NCBI GenBank assembly: GCA_022574185.1
Contig: JACZSM010000019.1
Coordinates: forward strand, 1-41,799
Origin: Pseudomonadota bacterium
Lineage (GTDB): Bacteria; Pseudomonadota; Gammaproteobacteria; Steroidobacterales; Woeseiaceae
Reading direction: 5' to 3'
Length of the DNA: 41,799 nucleotides
Each line of letters starts with the position of its first letter. The first letter of the stretch is position 1. The translations under genes were made by a program, and so were the position numbers. The notes beneath the pieces are model-generated. The model saw only the letters and a program-made list of their open reading frames with translations, was not told the origin of the DNA and did not search any database. Positions 16,536 through 26,418 of this stretch are shown piece by piece.

Positions 16536-16967
16536 CTATTCGATGCTACCGCCGGCCTTCTGTATGGCTTCGCGTGCACCTTTTGTTACAGCGATGCCCT
16601 TGAGCTTCACTGCCTTGTCAATTTCGCCGGACCTGATGACTTTGACCTTGGAGACGAAGGCCGGCACAAGGTTAGCTGCCTTCAGTACATCCATATCTAT
16701 GACATCCGCGGTCGGAATCGCGAGTTCATGCAAACGCAGCTCTGCCGTCAGGCGAGCTTTACGCGACGTGAAGCCTACTTTCGGCAGGCGCCGCTGCAGC
16801 GGCATCTGGCCGCCCTCGAAGCCAACCTTGTGATAGCCACCCGACCGTGCATGTTGTCCCTTCTGACCACGGCCACTGGTTTTGCCCTGGCCCGCGGAAT
16901 GTCCTCGTCCGAAACGTTTGCCGGTTTTTTTCGCGCCCTTGCCGGGCGACAATTTATTAAGACGCAT
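16536..16967 (-). CDS. rplO: 50S ribosomal protein L15
   Basis: 143 aa (E. coli 144). The glycine- and lysine-rich N-terminus [44 protein letters not shown] and the later [18 protein letters not shown] are diagnostic. The C-terminal domain ends [17 protein letters not shown]. One base separates it from the rpmD stop codon. Confidence 0.98.
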   Translation of the reverse strand: MRLNKLSPGKGAKKTGKRFGRGHSAGQGKTSGRGQKGQHARSGGYHKVGFEGGQMPLQRRLPKVGFTSRKARLTAELRLHELAIPTADVIDMDVLKAANLVPAFVSKVKVIRSGEIDKAVKLKGIAVTKGAREAIQKAGGSIE

Positions 16968-16968
16968 T

Positions 16969-17157
16969 TCAGGCTTCCTCTACCGTAACGAGATACGCGA
17001 TACGATTGATCATGCCGCGATTCTCTGGCGTGTCCTGTACCCGCACCGTCTGGTGTAACTTCCTGAGACCGAGCCCAGCCACACAGGCACGATGCTTTTT
17101 CAGCCGACCGTGCTTGCTCTTGACGAGCGTTACTTTCAACTCTCTTGGCTTCGCCAT
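16969..17157 (-). CDS. rpmD: 50S ribosomal protein L30
   Basis: 62 aa (E. coli 59). It reads [53 protein letters not shown], the whole L30 ferredoxin-like fold. It follows rpsE by 31 bp, and that gap carries half of a perfect palindrome. Confidence 0.96.
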   Translation of the reverse strand: MAKPRELKVTLVKSKHGRLKKHRACVAGLGLRKLHQTVRVQDTPENRGMINRIAYLVTVEEA

Positions 17158-17178
17158 GATTTAGTCTCTAGTTATCTG

Positions 17179-17201
17179 AATCCTGGCCCTAGGCCAGGAT
17201 T
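17179..17201 (-). repeat. Perfect 23-nt palindrome over the rpsE stop codon
   Basis: AATCCTGGCC and GGCCAGGATT flank a 3-base centre that is the rpsE TAG stop (17189-17191). In the transcript it forms a hairpin of up to ten base pairs centred on the stop codon. There is no T-tract after it on the minus strand. Confidence 0.7.
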
Positions 17202-17695
17202 TCCTTTACTTTCTTGCCGCGTTTCGCCGCGATCGATTGCGGAGAATGGATTTCGGACAGAGCGCCAATGGTCGCGCGAACGACATTGATCGGGTTTCGC
17301 GAACCGTAGCTCTTTGCCAGCACATTGCGAACACCGGCGCATTCAAATACGGCGCGCATCGCACCACCGGCAATTACGCCAGTGCCTTCAGATGCCGGTT
17401 GCATATAAACCCGAGTCGCGCCATGACGGCCTTTCTTTGCGTATTGCAAGGTGTCATTGTTCAGGTTGATCTCGATCATATTCTTGCGTGCGTTTTGCAT
17501 TGATTTCTGAATCGCGATCGGCACTTCACGTGCCTTGCCATAACCGAATCCAACCTGGCCCTGACCGTCACCGACAACCGTCAGCGCCGTGAATCCAAAT
17601 TGACGACCGCCTTTTACAACTTTAGCGACTCGGTTAACCGTCACGAGTTTTTCGATCAGGTCATCGTTCGACTGTGCGTGATCATTTCTTGCCAT
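17189..17695 (-). CDS. rpsE: 30S ribosomal protein S5
   Basis: 168 aa. The N-terminal dsRBD-like domain reads [53 protein letters not shown]. The C-terminal domain is [43 protein letters not shown]. It acts in the decoding-region side of the 30S. The last codons lie in the palindrome described above. Confidence 0.98.
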   Translation of the reverse strand: MARNDHAQSNDDLIEKLVTVNRVAKVVKGGRQFGFTALTVVGDGQGQVGFGYGKAREVPIAIQKSMQNARKNMIEINLNNDTLQYAKKGRHGATRVYMQPASEGTGVIAGGAMRAVFECAGVRNVLAKSYGSRNPINVVRATIGALSEIHSPQSIAAKRGKKVKEILA

Positions 17696-17736
17696 AGTCT
17701 GGTCCTGGCAGCGTTACGCGTACCAACAATCCTCTG

Positions 17737-18096
17737 TTAAAACCTCAATCCAGCTTCGCGAGCAGCGTCGGCCAGCGCCTTGACGCGTCCGTGATAGCGA
17801 AAACCCGAACGATCAAACGCGACCGTGTCAATGCCGACTGCCTTCGCCTTTTCAGCTATACGCGCACCGATAATCGAAGCCGCTTCAACATTACCACCAC
17901 TTTTGACGCCCTTGCGAACTTCCGCTTCGAGCGTCGATGCTGATACCAGCACCGTGCCACCATCGGGTGCAATTACCTGTGCGTAAATATGCCGCGGTGT
18001 ACGGTGAACGCTCAGTCGATTGATTTCGAGTTCCTGAATCTTTGCGCGTGATTTGCGAGCACGGCGCAATCGATTTTGTTTTTTGTCCAATTTCAT
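17737..18096 (-). CDS. rplR: 50S ribosomal protein L18
   Basis: 119 aa (E. coli 117). [49 protein letters not shown] and the C-terminal [34 protein letters not shown] are typical. It binds 5S rRNA. It starts 12 bp after rplF. Confidence 0.98.
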   Translation of the reverse strand: MKLDKKQNRLRRARKSRAKIQELEINRLSVHRTPRHIYAQVIAPDGGTVLVSASTLEAEVRKGVKSGGNVEAASIIGARIAEKAKAVGIDTVAFDRSGFRYHGRVKALADAAREAGLRF

Positions 18097-18108
18097 AAGC
18101 TTCTCTAA

Positions 18109-18642
18109 TTACTTCTTCTTCGCTTCCTTCATCACCACACGCTCATTGGCGTAGCGAACACCCTTGCCTTTGTAAGGCTCAGGTGGGCGGAATCGGCGAA
18201 TATCAGCCGCAACCTGGCCAACCTGCTGCTTGTCCGTGCCCCTGATGATCACCTCGGTCTGACTCGGCGTCTCAACGCTGACTCCCTCGGGCACTTCGTA
18301 AACCACGGGGTGCGAAAATCCAAGCGTCAGGCTCAGAACGCGGCCCTGAAGTTGTGCGCGATAACCAACGCCGACGAGTTCGAGTTTGCGCTCATAGCCC
18401 TCCGTAACACCTCGAACCATGTTCGCGAGCAGAGCACGCGTTGTACCCGCGACTGCTCCTGCAAACCGTGATCCCGAACGCGGCGCTATCGTCAGCGCAT
18501 CGTCATTTTTTGTCACCTCTACTTCCGAGTTCAACTCAAGCTTCAACGCGCCCTTGCTGCCTTTAATCGTGACAACATTGCCGTCTTGCCTGAAATCGAC
18601 GCCTTGTGGCAACTCAACTGGAGCTTTTGCAATTCTAGACAT
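18109..18642 (-). CDS. rplF: 50S ribosomal protein L6
   Basis: 177 aa, same as E. coli. [17 protein letters not shown] opens two homologous L6 domains. The signature [29 protein letters not shown] is at the C-terminus. It starts 32 bp after rpsH. Confidence 0.98.
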   Translation of the reverse strand: MSRIAKAPVELPQGVDFRQDGNVVTIKGSKGALKLELNSEVEVTKNDDALTIAPRSGSRFAGAVAGTTRALLANMVRGVTEGYERKLELVGVGYRAQLQGRVLSLTLGFSHPVVYEVPEGVSVETPSQTEVIIRGTDKQQVGQVAADIRRFRPPEPYKGKGVRYANERVVMKEAKKK

Positions 18643-18674
18643 AGTCTTGTCTCGTCTCGATCAGGTTCCGGCAC

Positions 18675-19070
18675 TCATGAAACGATGCACAGAACCTCAC
18701 CACCAATTCCCTTCTCTCTTGCCTGGCGATCGCTCATGACGCCAGCCGATGTTGATACAATCGAAATGCCGAGACCACCGAGCACTTTCGGCATCTCGTC
18801 CTTACCGCGATATATGCGAAGACCCGGTCGGCTCGTGCGCTCGATGTGCTCGATAACAGGCACGCCCTCAAAATACTTGAGCTCAACCGAGAGTTGCTTC
18901 GTCGCGCCCTCTCCATCGCTTGAGTAGCCAGTAATATAGCCTTCACTTTTTAATACTTTCGCCACTGCTTCCTTCGCACTCGATGCCGGCATAGAAACGC
19001 TTACTTTACGAGCCTTTTGCCCGTTACGAATGCGGGTCAGCATGTCCGCGATTGGATCTGTCATACTCAT
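18675..19070 (-). CDS. rpsH: 30S ribosomal protein S8
   Basis: 131 aa. It starts [40 protein letters not shown] and ends with the S8 signature [30 protein letters not shown]. In E. coli S8 represses the spc operon at a site near rplE; the equivalent was not identified here. Confidence 0.98.
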   Translation of the reverse strand: MSMTDPIADMLTRIRNGQKARKVSVSMPASSAKEAVAKVLKSEGYITGYSSDGEGATKQLSVELKYFEGVPVIEHIERTSRPGLRIYRGKDEMPKVLGGLGISIVSTSAGVMSDRQAREKGIGGEVLCIVS

Positions 19071-19082
19071 GTCTGCCTCCGC

Positions 19083-19388
19083 CTACCAGCTGGCCTTAGT
19101 GAGCCCTGGAATTTCGCCTTTCATCGCGGCCTCCCTGAGCTTGTTGCGGCCAAGACCAAATTTGCGATAGACGCCACGCGGGCGCCCCGTAATCGAACAA
19201 CGACTACGTTGCCTTACCGGACTCGAATCTCGCGGCATCGCATTGAGCTTTATTTGTGCAACTGCGCGCTCCTCATCGCTGCTGTGAATGCTGCGAATCG
19301 TTGCTTTGATCGCAGCACGCTTTTTCGCATACTTCGCGACGAGCTTGGTACGCTTGAATTCGCGTTGGATCATTGACTGCTTAGCCAT
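19083..19388 (-). CDS. rpsN: 30S ribosomal protein S14
   Basis: 101 aa from the ATG at 19386-19388 ([28 protein letters not shown]); the frame is open 22 codons further but without a start context. [39 protein letters not shown] is the conserved end. It is the long, zinc-free form, since the CxxC pairs of the short form are absent. Confidence 0.97.
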   Translation of the reverse strand: MAKQSMIQREFKRTKLVAKYAKKRAAIKATIRSIHSSDEERAVAQIKLNAMPRDSSPVRQRSRCSITGRPRGVYRKFGLGRNKLREAAMKGEIPGLTKASW

Positions 19389-19398
19389 ATTTTCTTCT

Positions 19399-19938
19399 CT
19401 ACTTCTTAAACGGAAAGTCAAACGCATTAAGTAACGCCCGTCCTTCCTCAACATTGCGTGCTGACGTGGTAATCGTTATATCCAATCCGCGTATCACATC
19501 AATTTCGTCGTAGTTAATTTCCGGGAAGATAATTTGCTCGGAAACGCCCATGCTGTAGTTGCCCTGACCATCAAACGACTTCGGGTTCAGGCCACGAAAG
19601 TCACGAATTCGTGGGATCGCAACGTTTACGAGACGATCGAGGAACTCGTACATGCGTTCACGCCGCAGGGTCACTTTGCAACCGATCGGCATACCATCAC
19701 GAATCTTAAAGCCTGCTACCGACTTGCGCGCAATTGTCGTTACAGGACGCTGACCCGAAATTTTTTCAAGGTCAGCACGCGCATACTCCATGACTTTCTT
19801 GTCAGCAACAGCCTCGCCCACGCCCATATTGAGCGTAATTTTGGTGACACGTGGCACCTGCATTGTATTTTTCAGACCGAGCTTTTTTTGGATCTCGCCC
19901 ATCAACTCTGCGTGAAATTTTTTCTGTAATCTCGCCAT
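19399..19938 (-). CDS. rplE: 50S ribosomal protein L5
   Basis: 179 aa, as in E. coli, starting at [114 protein letters not shown] is diagnostic. It binds 5S rRNA. The gap to rplX (62 bp) is longer than usual for this operon. Confidence 0.98.
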   Translation of the reverse strand: MARLQKKFHAELMGEIQKKLGLKNTMQVPRVTKITLNMGVGEAVADKKVMEYARADLEKISGQRPVTTIARKSVAGFKIRDGMPIGCKVTLRRERMYEFLDRLVNVAIPRIRDFRGLNPKSFDGQGNYSMGVSEQIIFPEINYDEIDVIRGLDITITTSARNVEEGRALLNAFDFPFKK

Positions 19939-20000
19939 GTCTCTTTTACCGTCTTTGGCAGTCACGCGCATTTGCGTCGCGTGCACCGATAATTTCCTGT

Positions 20001-20318
20001 CTAAATGTCGACAACATCGCCCGTACCTCTGAACACCCGCACCTTGCTGCCGTCTTTTTCAACTCGGATACCAATTCGCTCGCCCTTTTTCGACTTCGGG
20101 TTGAAAACGAGAACATTCGAAATATCGAGAGGCATCGTTTTGTCTTTGATACCCCCGGGCTCCCCAACGCTTGGGTTTGGCTTCGTGTGCTTCTTTGCAA
20201 TGTTGACGCCTTCAACCAGCACGCGCCCGTCATCGAGGACCTGTAACACAGTACCGCGACGGCCCTTGTCTTTGCCAGTTCTTACGATGATGTCATCGCC
20301 TTTTTTAATCTTGTTCAT
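20001..20318 (-). CDS. rplX: 50S ribosomal protein L24
   Basis: 105 aa (E. coli 104). The KOW motif is at the N-terminus: [47 protein letters not shown]. It is an assembly-initiating protein of the 50S subunit. It lies 27 bp after rplN. Confidence 0.97.
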   Translation of the reverse strand: MNKIKKGDDIIVRTGKDKGRRGTVLQVLDDGRVLVEGVNIAKKHTKPNPSVGEPGGIKDKTMPLDISNVLVFNPKSKKGERIGIRVEKDGSKVRVFRGTGDVVDI

Positions 20319-20345
20319 TTGTCTATTACCGTGGTGATCGAGACC

Positions 20346-20714
20346 CTAGAGAACCTCAGGCGCCAACGAAATAATTTTCATAAACTTAACTGTTCGAAGC
20401 TCGCGTGTGACCGGACCAAAGATACGAGTACCGATTGGCTCGAGGCGCGAATTAAGCAATACGGCCGCATTTCCGTCGAAACGAATCAACGAGCCGTCTT
20501 TACGGCGCACTCCCTTGCGCGTGCGGACAACAACAGCGTTATATATCTCACCCTTCTTGACCTTACCGCGCGGAATAGCATCCTTTACACTGACCTTGAT
20601 TACATCGCCGACGCCGGCATAGCGACGCTTCGATCCACCGAGCACCTTGATGCATTGAACACGGCGTGCACCGGAATTATCGGCGGCGTCCAAAATTGTC
20701 TGCATCTGAATCAT
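20346..20714 (-). CDS. rplN: 50S ribosomal protein L14
   Basis: 122 aa (E. coli 123). [75 protein letters not shown] is the full L14 signature, and it ends [24 protein letters not shown]. It is the first gene of the spc block, 15 bp after rpsQ. Confidence 0.98.
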   Translation of the reverse strand: MIQMQTILDAADNSGARRVQCIKVLGGSKRRYAGVGDVIKVSVKDAIPRGKVKKGEIYNAVVVRTRKGVRRKDGSLIRFDGNAAVLLNSRLEPIGTRIFGPVTRELRTVKFMKIISLAPEVL

Positions 20715-20729
20715 GACTGAATCCCTATA

Positions 20730-20999
20730 TCACACGTGGTCGGCAGCACGTTCGACGATGTCGACTACTGTCCACGACTTATTCTTCGAAATCGGTCTGC
20801 ACTCAGAAATCGCAACGCGATCGCCTGACTTGCATTCGTTTTTCGCATCATGCGCAAGTATTTTGGTCGTGCGCCGGATGTACTTGCCATATACGGAGTG
20901 CTTGATCAGGCGCTCAATCGCGACTGAAACGGTCTTGTCCATCTTGTCGCTGACAACGCGACCTACCATCGTGCGTTGAACTTTCTTGTCTTCGCTCAT
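20730..20999 (-). CDS. rpsQ: 30S ribosomal protein S17
   Basis: 89 aa. It reads [77 protein letters not shown], an OB-fold that binds 16S rRNA. Its start overlaps the rpmC stop by 4 bp (ATGA), so the two are likely translationally coupled. Confidence 0.98.
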   Translation of the reverse strand: MSEDKKVQRTMVGRVVSDKMDKTVSVAIERLIKHSVYGKYIRRTTKILAHDAKNECKSGDRVAISECRPISKNKSWTVVDIVERAADHV

Positions 21000-21202
21000 T
21001 TGCTTTCACCCACTGCGCGCTTGAATTCACTCAGAATTGTCTTGACTCGCGCGATATCTTTTCTTACGAGACGATGCTGATGGTGTTGTGGCAACTCGCT
21101 TGTTGCCTGTTGCATACGCAAGTTGAATTGTTCACGACGAAGCGCGACGAGTTCTTCATCGAGCTCTTCAACCGACTTTTTACGAAGTTCCTGAGCTTCC
21201 AT
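20996..21202 (-). CDS. rpmC: 50S ribosomal protein L29
   Basis: 68 aa (E. coli 63). It reads [57 protein letters not shown], the two-helix L29 fold at the peptide exit. It overlaps rplP by 1 bp and rpsQ by 4 bp. Confidence 0.97.
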   Translation of the reverse strand: MEAQELRKKSVEELDEELVALRREQFNLRMQQATSELPQHHQHRLVRKDIARVKTILSEFKRAVGESK

Positions 21203-21615
21203 TACATTACCTGTCGCGTTACGAATGCGGTCGAGAACGGCAACTTCGCCGCTGCGAGACGAAACGCCTCGCGCGCGATTTCTTCCGACACACCTTCCAT
21301 CTCATACAGGACACGACCCGGCTGAATCTGGCATACCCAGTACTCAACATTGCCCTTACCCTTCCCCTGACGCACTTCAAGCGGCTTCTTGGTGATCGGC
21401 TTGTCCGGAAACACACGAACCCAGATTTTGCCGCCGCGCTTGATATGACGCGTCATCGCCCGACGAGCTGCTTCGATCTGACGTGCTGTCATACGGCCAC
21501 GGCCTGTTGCCTTGAGGCCATAGGTACCAAATGCCACCGTGCTGCCGCGTATTGCGAGGCCGCGGTTGCGCCCCTTGTGCTGTTTTCGAAATTTCGTCCG
21601 TTTTGGCTGTAACAT
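21202..21615 (-). CDS. rplP: 50S ribosomal protein L16
   Basis: 137 aa (E. coli 136). It reads [19 protein letters not shown] near the start, then [87 protein letters not shown]. It contacts A-site tRNA. Confidence 0.98.
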   Translation of the reverse strand: MLQPKRTKFRKQHKGRNRGLAIRGSTVAFGTYGLKATGRGRMTARQIEAARRAMTRHIKRGGKIWVRVFPDKPITKKPLEVRQGKGKGNVEYWVCQIQPGRVLYEMEGVSEEIAREAFRLAAAKLPFSTAFVTRQVM

Positions 21616-21642
21616 ACTAAATCCCCAGTAAACGCGAAGCCC

Positions 21643-22335
21643 TTACGAGCGTGCGCCTCCTGATGTGTCGGTGGGCTCTGCGTCTGCTACGACGGGTTTG
21701 TCGAAAATTTCGCCCTTGAAAATCCAAACCTTGACGCCGATTACACCGTAAGTCGTATGTGCCTCAGCCAGGCCGTAGTCAATATCCGCACGGAACGTGT
21801 GCAATGGCACACGCCCCTCGCGATACCACTCCGAACGTGCGATTTCTGCGCCGTTCAGGCGACCACCAACTCTTACCTTTATTCCCTCTGCCCCGACGCG
21901 CATCGTGTTTGTCACCGCCCGCTTCATCGCACGACGAAACATTACGCGACGCTCAAGCTGTTGCGCAATTCCTTCAGCAACGAGCTGCGCGTCAAGCTCA
22001 GGCTTACGCACTTCACTAATGTTAATGCGCACATCGCTAATGTTCATGCCGATCATTTTTGCGGCTTCTGCGCGCAGTTTCTCAATGTCTTCACCCTTTT
22101 TGCCAATCACAATGCCCGGTCTGGCTGTATGAATTGTAATATTGGCTTTCTTGGCCGGGCGCTCGATCGTTATACGACTGACAGATGCGTCCTTGAGCTT
22201 TTTCTTGATGAAGACTCTCAGCAGATGATCCGTGCGAATGTATTCGGGAAACGTCTTCGAATCGGCATACCATATGGACGACCAGTCCTTGACAATGCCG
22301 AGGCGAATTCCAATCGGATGTACTTTCTGACCCAT
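21643..22335 (-). CDS. rpsC: 30S ribosomal protein S3
   Basis: 230 aa. It starts [25 protein letters not shown]. The KH domain has its GxxG loop in [16 protein letters not shown], and the C-terminal domain reads [55 protein letters not shown]. It lies at the mRNA entry tunnel. It follows rplV by 5 bp. Confidence 0.98.
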   Translation of the reverse strand: MGQKVHPIGIRLGIVKDWSSIWYADSKTFPEYIRTDHLLRVFIKKKLKDASVSRITIERPAKKANITIHTARPGIVIGKKGEDIEKLRAEAAKMIGMNISDVRINISEVRKPELDAQLVAEGIAQQLERRVMFRRAMKRAVTNTMRVGAEGIKVRVGGRLNGAEIARSEWYREGRVPLHTFRADIDYGLAEAHTTYGVIGVKVWIFKGEIFDKPVVADAEPTDTSGGARS

Positions 22336-22340
22336 ACTTA

Positions 22341-22673
22341 TTACTCGTCTGCTACCCGAATAGTGATGTGACTATTGCGTTTGATAATGCGTGCACCACG
22401 ACCTTTGGCGCGAGCACGAAAACGACGCAGCGTAGGTGCCTCATTTATCTCAATCATCGAAACCTTCAATTCGTCAATGTCCGCGCCGTGATTGTGCTCA
22501 GCGTTGGCAATTGCCGACTCCAATACCTTTTTCACGATGCGCGCGCTTTTCTTTGGCGTAAAAGTCAAAGCCCGCAACGCATCATCAACCGACATGCCGC
22601 GAATAGCGTCGGCCACCAAGCGGCATTTCTGCGGCGAGATACGCGCATAGCGAAGTGTTGCTGCAACTTGCAT
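22341..22673 (-). CDS. rplV: 50S ribosomal protein L22
   Basis: 110 aa, as in E. coli. It reads [92 protein letters not shown]; the hairpin loop lines the exit tunnel. Confidence 0.98.
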   Translation of the reverse strand: MQVAATLRYARISPQKCRLVADAIRGMSVDDALRALTFTPKKSARIVKKVLESAIANAEHNHGADIDELKVSMIEINEAPTLRRFRARAKGRGARIIKRNSHITIRVADE

Positions 22674-22692
22674 GAGCCGTTACTCCTTCGAC

Positions 22693-22965
22693 TTATTTCG
22701 TCTTGCGATCACCGGAGTGACCGCGAAACGTCCGGGTGATCGAAAACTCGCCCAGCTTGTGGCCGACCATGTTTTCAGATATTAAAATCGGTACGTGCTG
22801 ACGACCGTTATGCACAGCGATCGTCAATCCGACCATATCGGGCAGCACCATCGAACGACGCGACCACGTCTTGATTGGTCGGCGATCATTGTTCTTTGCA
22901 GCTAAAGCCACCTTTTTCGCCAAATGCGTATCGACGAACGGGCCTTTTTTCACACTACGTGGCAT
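22693..22965 (-). CDS. rpsS: 30S ribosomal protein S19
   Basis: 90 aa. It reads [19 protein letters not shown] near the start, then [60 protein letters not shown]. It binds 16S rRNA with S13. A family B hairpin lies in the 79-bp gap after rplB. Confidence 0.98.
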   Translation of the reverse strand: MPRSVKKGPFVDTHLAKKVALAAKNNDRRPIKTWSRRSMVLPDMVGLTIAVHNGRQHVPILISENMVGHKLGEFSITRTFRGHSGDRKTK

Positions 22966-22991
22966 TACTCTGATCCTTTTCCCTCAATCCT

Positions 22992-23026
22992 GGCATTTAC
23001 CGGCGCGTAGCGGCCGGTGCAATGCC
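22992..23026 (-). repeat. Family B hairpin, copy 1, between rplB and rpsS
   Basis: GGCATT, T, ACCGGC, loop GCGTAGCG, GCCGGT, GC, AATGCC: two stacked perfect 6-bp stems (35 nt). A second 35-nt copy at 26364-26398 has the same loop and the same GC spacer, but different, mostly compensated stem bases. Confidence 0.75.
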
Positions 23027-23044
23027 GAACAATTCCTTTATCTA

Positions 23045-23872
23045 TTATCTGCGCTTGCGACGACGCAAAATCATGCTATCTGTGCGCTTGTTCGAGCGCG
23101 TTTTTGCACCCTTAGTCGGCTTGCCCCATGGACTCACCGGATGACGACCACCTGACGTACGCCCCTCACCACCACCGTGGGGGTGATCGACAGGATTCAT
23201 CGCAACACCGCGAACCGTTGGGCGCACGCCTCTCCAGCGTGACGCACCGGCCTTACCGAGCTTGCGCAGATTGTGTTCCCCATGCCCGACCTCACCGATC
23301 GTCGCGCGGCAATCGACATGTATCTTGCGCGTTTCGCCAGAACGCAGTCTGAGCGTCGCATAAGCACCTTCACGAGCAGTCAGCTGCGCAGATCCGCCTG
23401 CTGAACGCACCAACTGGCCACCCTTGCCCGGCTTCATTTCGATGTTGTGAATTAAGGTACCAACCGGAATTGCTTTAAGTGGCAATGCGTTGCCTGGCTT
23501 GATTGCCGCGTCTTCGCCACTCGCGATAAGCGCACCAGCCTCAATACCTTTCGGCGCCAGGATGTAACGTCGCTCACCATCAGCATACTTAATCAATGCC
23601 AGATGGGCGGTTCGATTAGGATCATATTCGAGACGCTCAACGACGCCAGGAATACCATCTTTATCGCGCTTGAAATCAACAATGCGGTAGCGCTGTTTGT
23701 GACCGCCGCCCTGATGACGAACAGTGATGCGCCCGTTATTGTTACGACCGCCCTTCGACGTTTTCTTGTCAAGAAGTTTGCTGTAAGGCTTGCCTTTGTG
23801 CAGACCAGGCGTCTTGACGGCGACAACAAATCGGCGACCAGCAGATGTCGGTTTTGCTTTGTGTATTGACAT
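23045..23872 (-). CDS. rplB: 50S ribosomal protein L2
   Basis: 275 aa (E. coli 273). [63 protein letters not shown] is the N-terminal region. The C-terminal [38 protein letters not shown] is the loop near the peptidyl transferase centre and includes the conserved His in DHPHGGG. It starts 11 bp after rplW. Confidence 0.98.
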   Translation of the reverse strand: MSIHKAKPTSAGRRFVVAVKTPGLHKGKPYSKLLDKKTSKGGRNNNGRITVRHQGGGHKQRYRIVDFKRDKDGIPGVVERLEYDPNRTAHLALIKYADGERRYILAPKGIEAGALIASGEDAAIKPGNALPLKAIPVGTLIHNIEMKPGKGGQLVRSAGGSAQLTAREGAYATLRLRSGETRKIHVDCRATIGEVGHGEHNLRKLGKAGASRWRGVRPTVRGVAMNPVDHPHGGGEGRTSGGRHPVSPWGKPTKGAKTRSNKRTDSMILRRRKRR

Positions 23873-23883
23873 ATCTCGTTACC

Positions 23884-24192
23884 TTATTCCGTGCCCAGCA
23901 GCGATTCGATCGAGCTGCCTTCGGCAAGCCTGACGTATGCTTTCTTCCAGTCGTTACGACGGCCGCGCGTCTGGCCAAATCGCTTGACCTTGCCCTTGAC
24001 ATTCATGACCGTGACATCAGCGACTTTAACGTCAAATAACAACTCGACGGCTTGGCGAATTTCTCTCTTGGTGGCGTCCTTGCGAACCTTAAGAACAACC
24101 TGGTTACTTTCGGCAGCCATATGGCTTTTCTCGGACAAATGCGGGCCACGGATTACGGTCATCAAACGCTGATGATGAGCTGCAACACTCAT
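23884..24192 (-). CDS. rplW: 50S ribosomal protein L23
   Basis: 102 aa. It reads [81 protein letters not shown]. It docks SRP and trigger factor at the exit tunnel. Its start overlaps the rplD stop by 4 bp. Confidence 0.98.
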   Translation of the reverse strand: MSVAAHHQRLMTVIRGPHLSEKSHMAAESNQVVLKVRKDATKREIRQAVELLFDVKVADVTVMNVKGKVKRFGQTRGRRNDWKKAYVRLAEGSSIESLLGTE

Positions 24193-24791
24193 GACAAGCG
24201 CTCCTCAATCAGCTTCAGGGCTGGCAAAGTGATCAATACTTTCTCAAAACGAATCAACACAACAGGGTCGATCGACGCTGCATCGCAAATGCCGACGTTC
24301 GGCAAATTGCGTGCTGCCAGAAAGATTTTCTCTTCAAACGCTTCGTTCAAAATCAGCACGTTGTCCAGATCAAGATCTTTCAATTTGCCTGCAAGCATCT
24401 TGGTCTTTGGTGCCTCGAGCTCGAGATCCTTGACGACAACCAATCGATCCTGACGAACAAGTTCAGAGAACACCGAACGCAAGGCGGCACGGTACATTTT
24501 CTTATTGACCTTTTGCTTGTAGTCGCGCGGTTTCGCCGCAAATGTACGCCCACCGCCCACCCAAATAGGACTGCGAATCGTTCCAGCACGAGCCCGGCCA
24601 GTACCCTTCTGTGCCCAGGGCTTGGCGCCACCGCCCCGAACCGCCGCACGATTTTTCTGTGCCTTGGTTCCAGCTCGACTACCTGACAGGTACGCTGTCA
24701 CGACCTGGTGCACCAACGGTTCGTTAAATTCTGCACCGAACGCAGAGTCGAGAACGTCAACTGATCCACTACCTTGCATCTTCAGTTTCAT
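24189..24791 (-). CDS. rplD: 50S ribosomal protein L4
   Basis: 200 aa (E. coli 201). It reads [85 protein letters not shown]. In E. coli L4 also represses the S10 operon through its leader. A leader candidate here lies upstream of rplC (25448-25726). Confidence 0.98.
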   Translation of the reverse strand: MKLKMQGSGSVDVLDSAFGAEFNEPLVHQVVTAYLSGSRAGTKAQKNRAAVRGGGAKPWAQKGTGRARAGTIRSPIWVGGGRTFAAKPRDYKQKVNKKMYRAALRSVFSELVRQDRLVVVKDLELEAPKTKMLAGKLKDLDLDNVLILNEAFEEKIFLAARNLPNVGICDAASIDPVVLIRFEKVLITLPALKLIEERLS

Positions 24792-24802
24792 CGTCGCGTT
24801 CC

Positions 24803-25447
24803 TTAGTTGCCGGCCTTGACTGCCGGACGAACGATGACTCGTCCGCCGCTGTGGCCCGGGACCGCGCCCTTGATCAGGAGAAGATTGCGTTCCTCATCCA
24901 CGCGCACAATCTCAAGGTTCTGCGCCGTGCGACGAACATTGCCCATGTGGCCCGCCATTTTCTTGCCTTTGAAGACACGGCCAGGCGTCTGGTTTTGACC
25001 GATTGATCCGGGTGCCCGATGCGACAACGAGTTGCCATGAGTCGCATCCTGCATGCTGAAGTGGTAACGCTTGATCACACCTGCGAAACCCTTGCCGATC
25101 GATGTGCCGGTTACGTCAACTTTCTGCCCCACCGAAAAAATTTCGACTTTTATTTCCTTACCCTTTTCGTATTCACGCTCGTCAGCTTCATCAATGCGGA
25201 ATTCGGCCATCAAGTCACCAGCCTCAACCTTGGCCGCCGCAAAGTGACCAGCCTGTGGCTTGGATACTCGAGATGGCTTCTTGTCACCCGAGGTTACCTG
25301 CAGCGCACGATAGCCATCCCTCTCAATGGTCTTCACCTGAGTAATCCGGTTTGGTTGTGCCTCAATCACGGTCACAGGGATCGACTCCCCGTCTTCGGTA
25401 AAAACACGTGTCATGCCGCACTTGCGGCCAACAAGACCCATTGTCAT
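24803..25447 (-). CDS. rplC: 50S ribosomal protein L3
   Basis: 214 aa from the ATG at 25445-25447 ([16 protein letters not shown]); the ATG two codons later is also possible. A GAGG ribosome-binding site lies about 8 nt upstream. [33 protein letters not shown] holds the Gln that PrmB methylates in E. coli L3. The frame stays open 65 codons further upstream, but this is the leader RNA and not protein-like. It is separated from rpsJ by 580 bp, much more than usual. Confidence 0.97.
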   Translation of the reverse strand: MTMGLVGRKCGMTRVFTEDGESIPVTVIEAQPNRITQVKTIERDGYRALQVTSGDKKPSRVSKPQAGHFAAAKVEAGDLMAEFRIDEADEREYEKGKEIKVEIFSVGQKVDVTGTSIGKGFAGVIKRYHFSMQDATHGNSLSHRAPGSIGQNQTPGRVFKGKKMAGHMGNVRRTAQNLEIVRVDEERNLLLIKGAVPGHSGGRVIVRPAVKAGN

Positions 25448-25726
25448 CTTCAAAACCTCACGCTGGCTGCAATTGGCCAGCGCCGCTAAACATTCCCCAT
25501 ATTTCAGACACGCGAAAGGGCCAGCCATCGCCGAGAACATCCTGTTCTCAATAAGCTCTGGGGCTGACCCTAGCTCCGAACCAAAAATCAGTTCTGGCCC
25601 GGCGGTCCGGGATTTGCCGTGTCGCCTTCGGTTTCCTGGCAACTTTAAATGTAAGCGTCACAGAGCAAAGCCTCGTGACGCCTTTCCCAGACTTGGCCGA
25701 CTCCCGGCCCGGCCAATTCCAGCGAG
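25448..25726 (-). promoter_or_regulatory. Structured 5' leader upstream of rplC (putative S10-type leader)
   Basis: Read on the minus strand after the promoter: a GCGTCAC/GTGACGC hairpin (25655-25681); then a 9-bp stem between 25562-25570 and 25518-25526 that encloses GAGAAC/GTTCTC (25533-25549); then a perfect 7-bp hairpin CGCTGGC/GCCAGCG (25461-25482) just before the rplC ribosome-binding site. The layout suits autogenous control by L4 as in the E. coli S10 leader, but this leader lies after rpsJ rather than before it. The L4 role is inference. Confidence 0.55.
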
Positions 25727-25732
25727 CCCGCA

Positions 25733-25760
25733 ATTATAGCCTCATAACCCTGCCCCGCAA
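25733..25760 (-). promoter_or_regulatory. Sigma70 promoter for rplC and downstream genes
   Basis: Minus strand: -35 TTGCGG (25755-25760), 16-bp spacer, -10 TATAAT (25733-25738), then a GC-rich discriminator TGCGGGCTCG, typical of promoters under stringent control. The start of transcription should fall near 25726. Confidence 0.75.
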
Positions 25761-25887
25761 GGGTTTTTCGGTCTTTTTCTCAGCGTTTTTCCCCATCCTG
25801 ACGTCCGGATACGAACTTTCGATCTAACTTATTGATTATAAATGATTTAATGGCGTAATTTGCGTGTGCTTGCCTGTGCAGCATAAA

Positions 25888-25926
25888 GCTCGCGAAGCGA
25901 GCAGCGAAGCGAGCAGCGAGCAAGCG
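25888..25926. repeat. Tandem 12-bp GC-rich repeat and hairpin in the rpsJ-rplC gap
   Basis: Three units close to AGCGAAGCGAGC at 25891-25926, with a perfect hairpin GCTCGC-GAA-GCGAGC at 25888-25902. On the minus strand the hairpin is followed by TTTAT, which may act as a weak terminator after rpsJ. Confidence 0.45.
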
Positions 25927-26027
25927 TCCCGATAGTCACACCGCGGTAGCCGCATGTGCAATAAATATCCCGAACCCCCGCAGTGGGCCCATCAGTCCCG
26001 AAGTAGGCCGTATAGCGCGAAATCCCG

Positions 26028-26342
26028 CTAGTTCAGCTTAATCTGCACGTCCACGCCAGCGGGCAACTCGAGTTTCATCAATGCGTCCACGGTTTTATCC
26101 GTGGGGTTAACGATGTCCATCAGGCGCTTGTGCTCGCGGATTTCGTATTGGTCACGAGCATCTTTGTTGACATGCGGTGAAATCAGGATCGTGAATCGTT
26201 CCTTCCTCATCGGCAGCGGAATCGGTCCCTTGACCTCGGCGCCAGTGCGTCTGGCTGTCTCTACAATCTCACGCGCTGATTTATCGAGCAGACGATGATC
26301 GAATGCCTTCAGGCGAATTCTAATGTTTTGATTTTTTGCCAC
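26028..26342 (-). CDS. rpsJ: 30S ribosomal protein S10 (NusE)
   Basis: 104 aa (E. coli 103). It reads [74 protein letters not shown]10 also acts with NusB in antitermination. Here it is adjacent to tuf (76 bp) but cut off from rplC by the 580-bp gap with its own promoter, so S10 may be expressed mainly from the tRNA-tuf transcript. Confidence 0.98.
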   Translation of the reverse strand: MAKNQNIRIRLKAFDHRLLDKSAREIVETARRTGAEVKGPIPLPMRKERFTILISPHVNKDARDQYEIREHKRLMDIVNPTDKTVDALMKLELPAGVDVQIKLN

Positions 26343-26363
26343 GTTCCATCCCTTCAGTTACCA

Positions 26364-26398
26364 GGCAGTCACGTACGCGTAGCGGCACGTGCACTGCC
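26364..26398 (-). repeat. Family B hairpin, copy 2, between tuf and rpsJ
   Basis: GGCAGT, C, ACGTAC, loop GCGTAGCG, GCACGT, GC, ACTGCC: 35 nt, same loop and spacers as the copy at 22992-23026, with compensatory changes in the outer stem and one mismatch in the inner one. As in copy 1 it lies about 20 nt after a stop codon and 21-26 nt before the next start codon. Confidence 0.72.
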
Positions 26399-26418
26399 AA
26401 ACAATGCCTTTGTTCCAT

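Noticed and set aside
17696..17736. Third family B hairpin between rpsE and rplR
   Set aside because: It shares only TACGCGTA-like letters; no paired stems could be drawn.
25448..25642. N-terminal extension of L3 by 65 residues
   Set aside because: The extra codons coincide with leader hairpins and the rplC ribosome-binding site; L3 proteins start at MGLVGRK or a few residues before.
25888..25926. CRISPR array
   Set aside because: Units are 12 bp, adjacent, without spacers; a simple tandem repeat.
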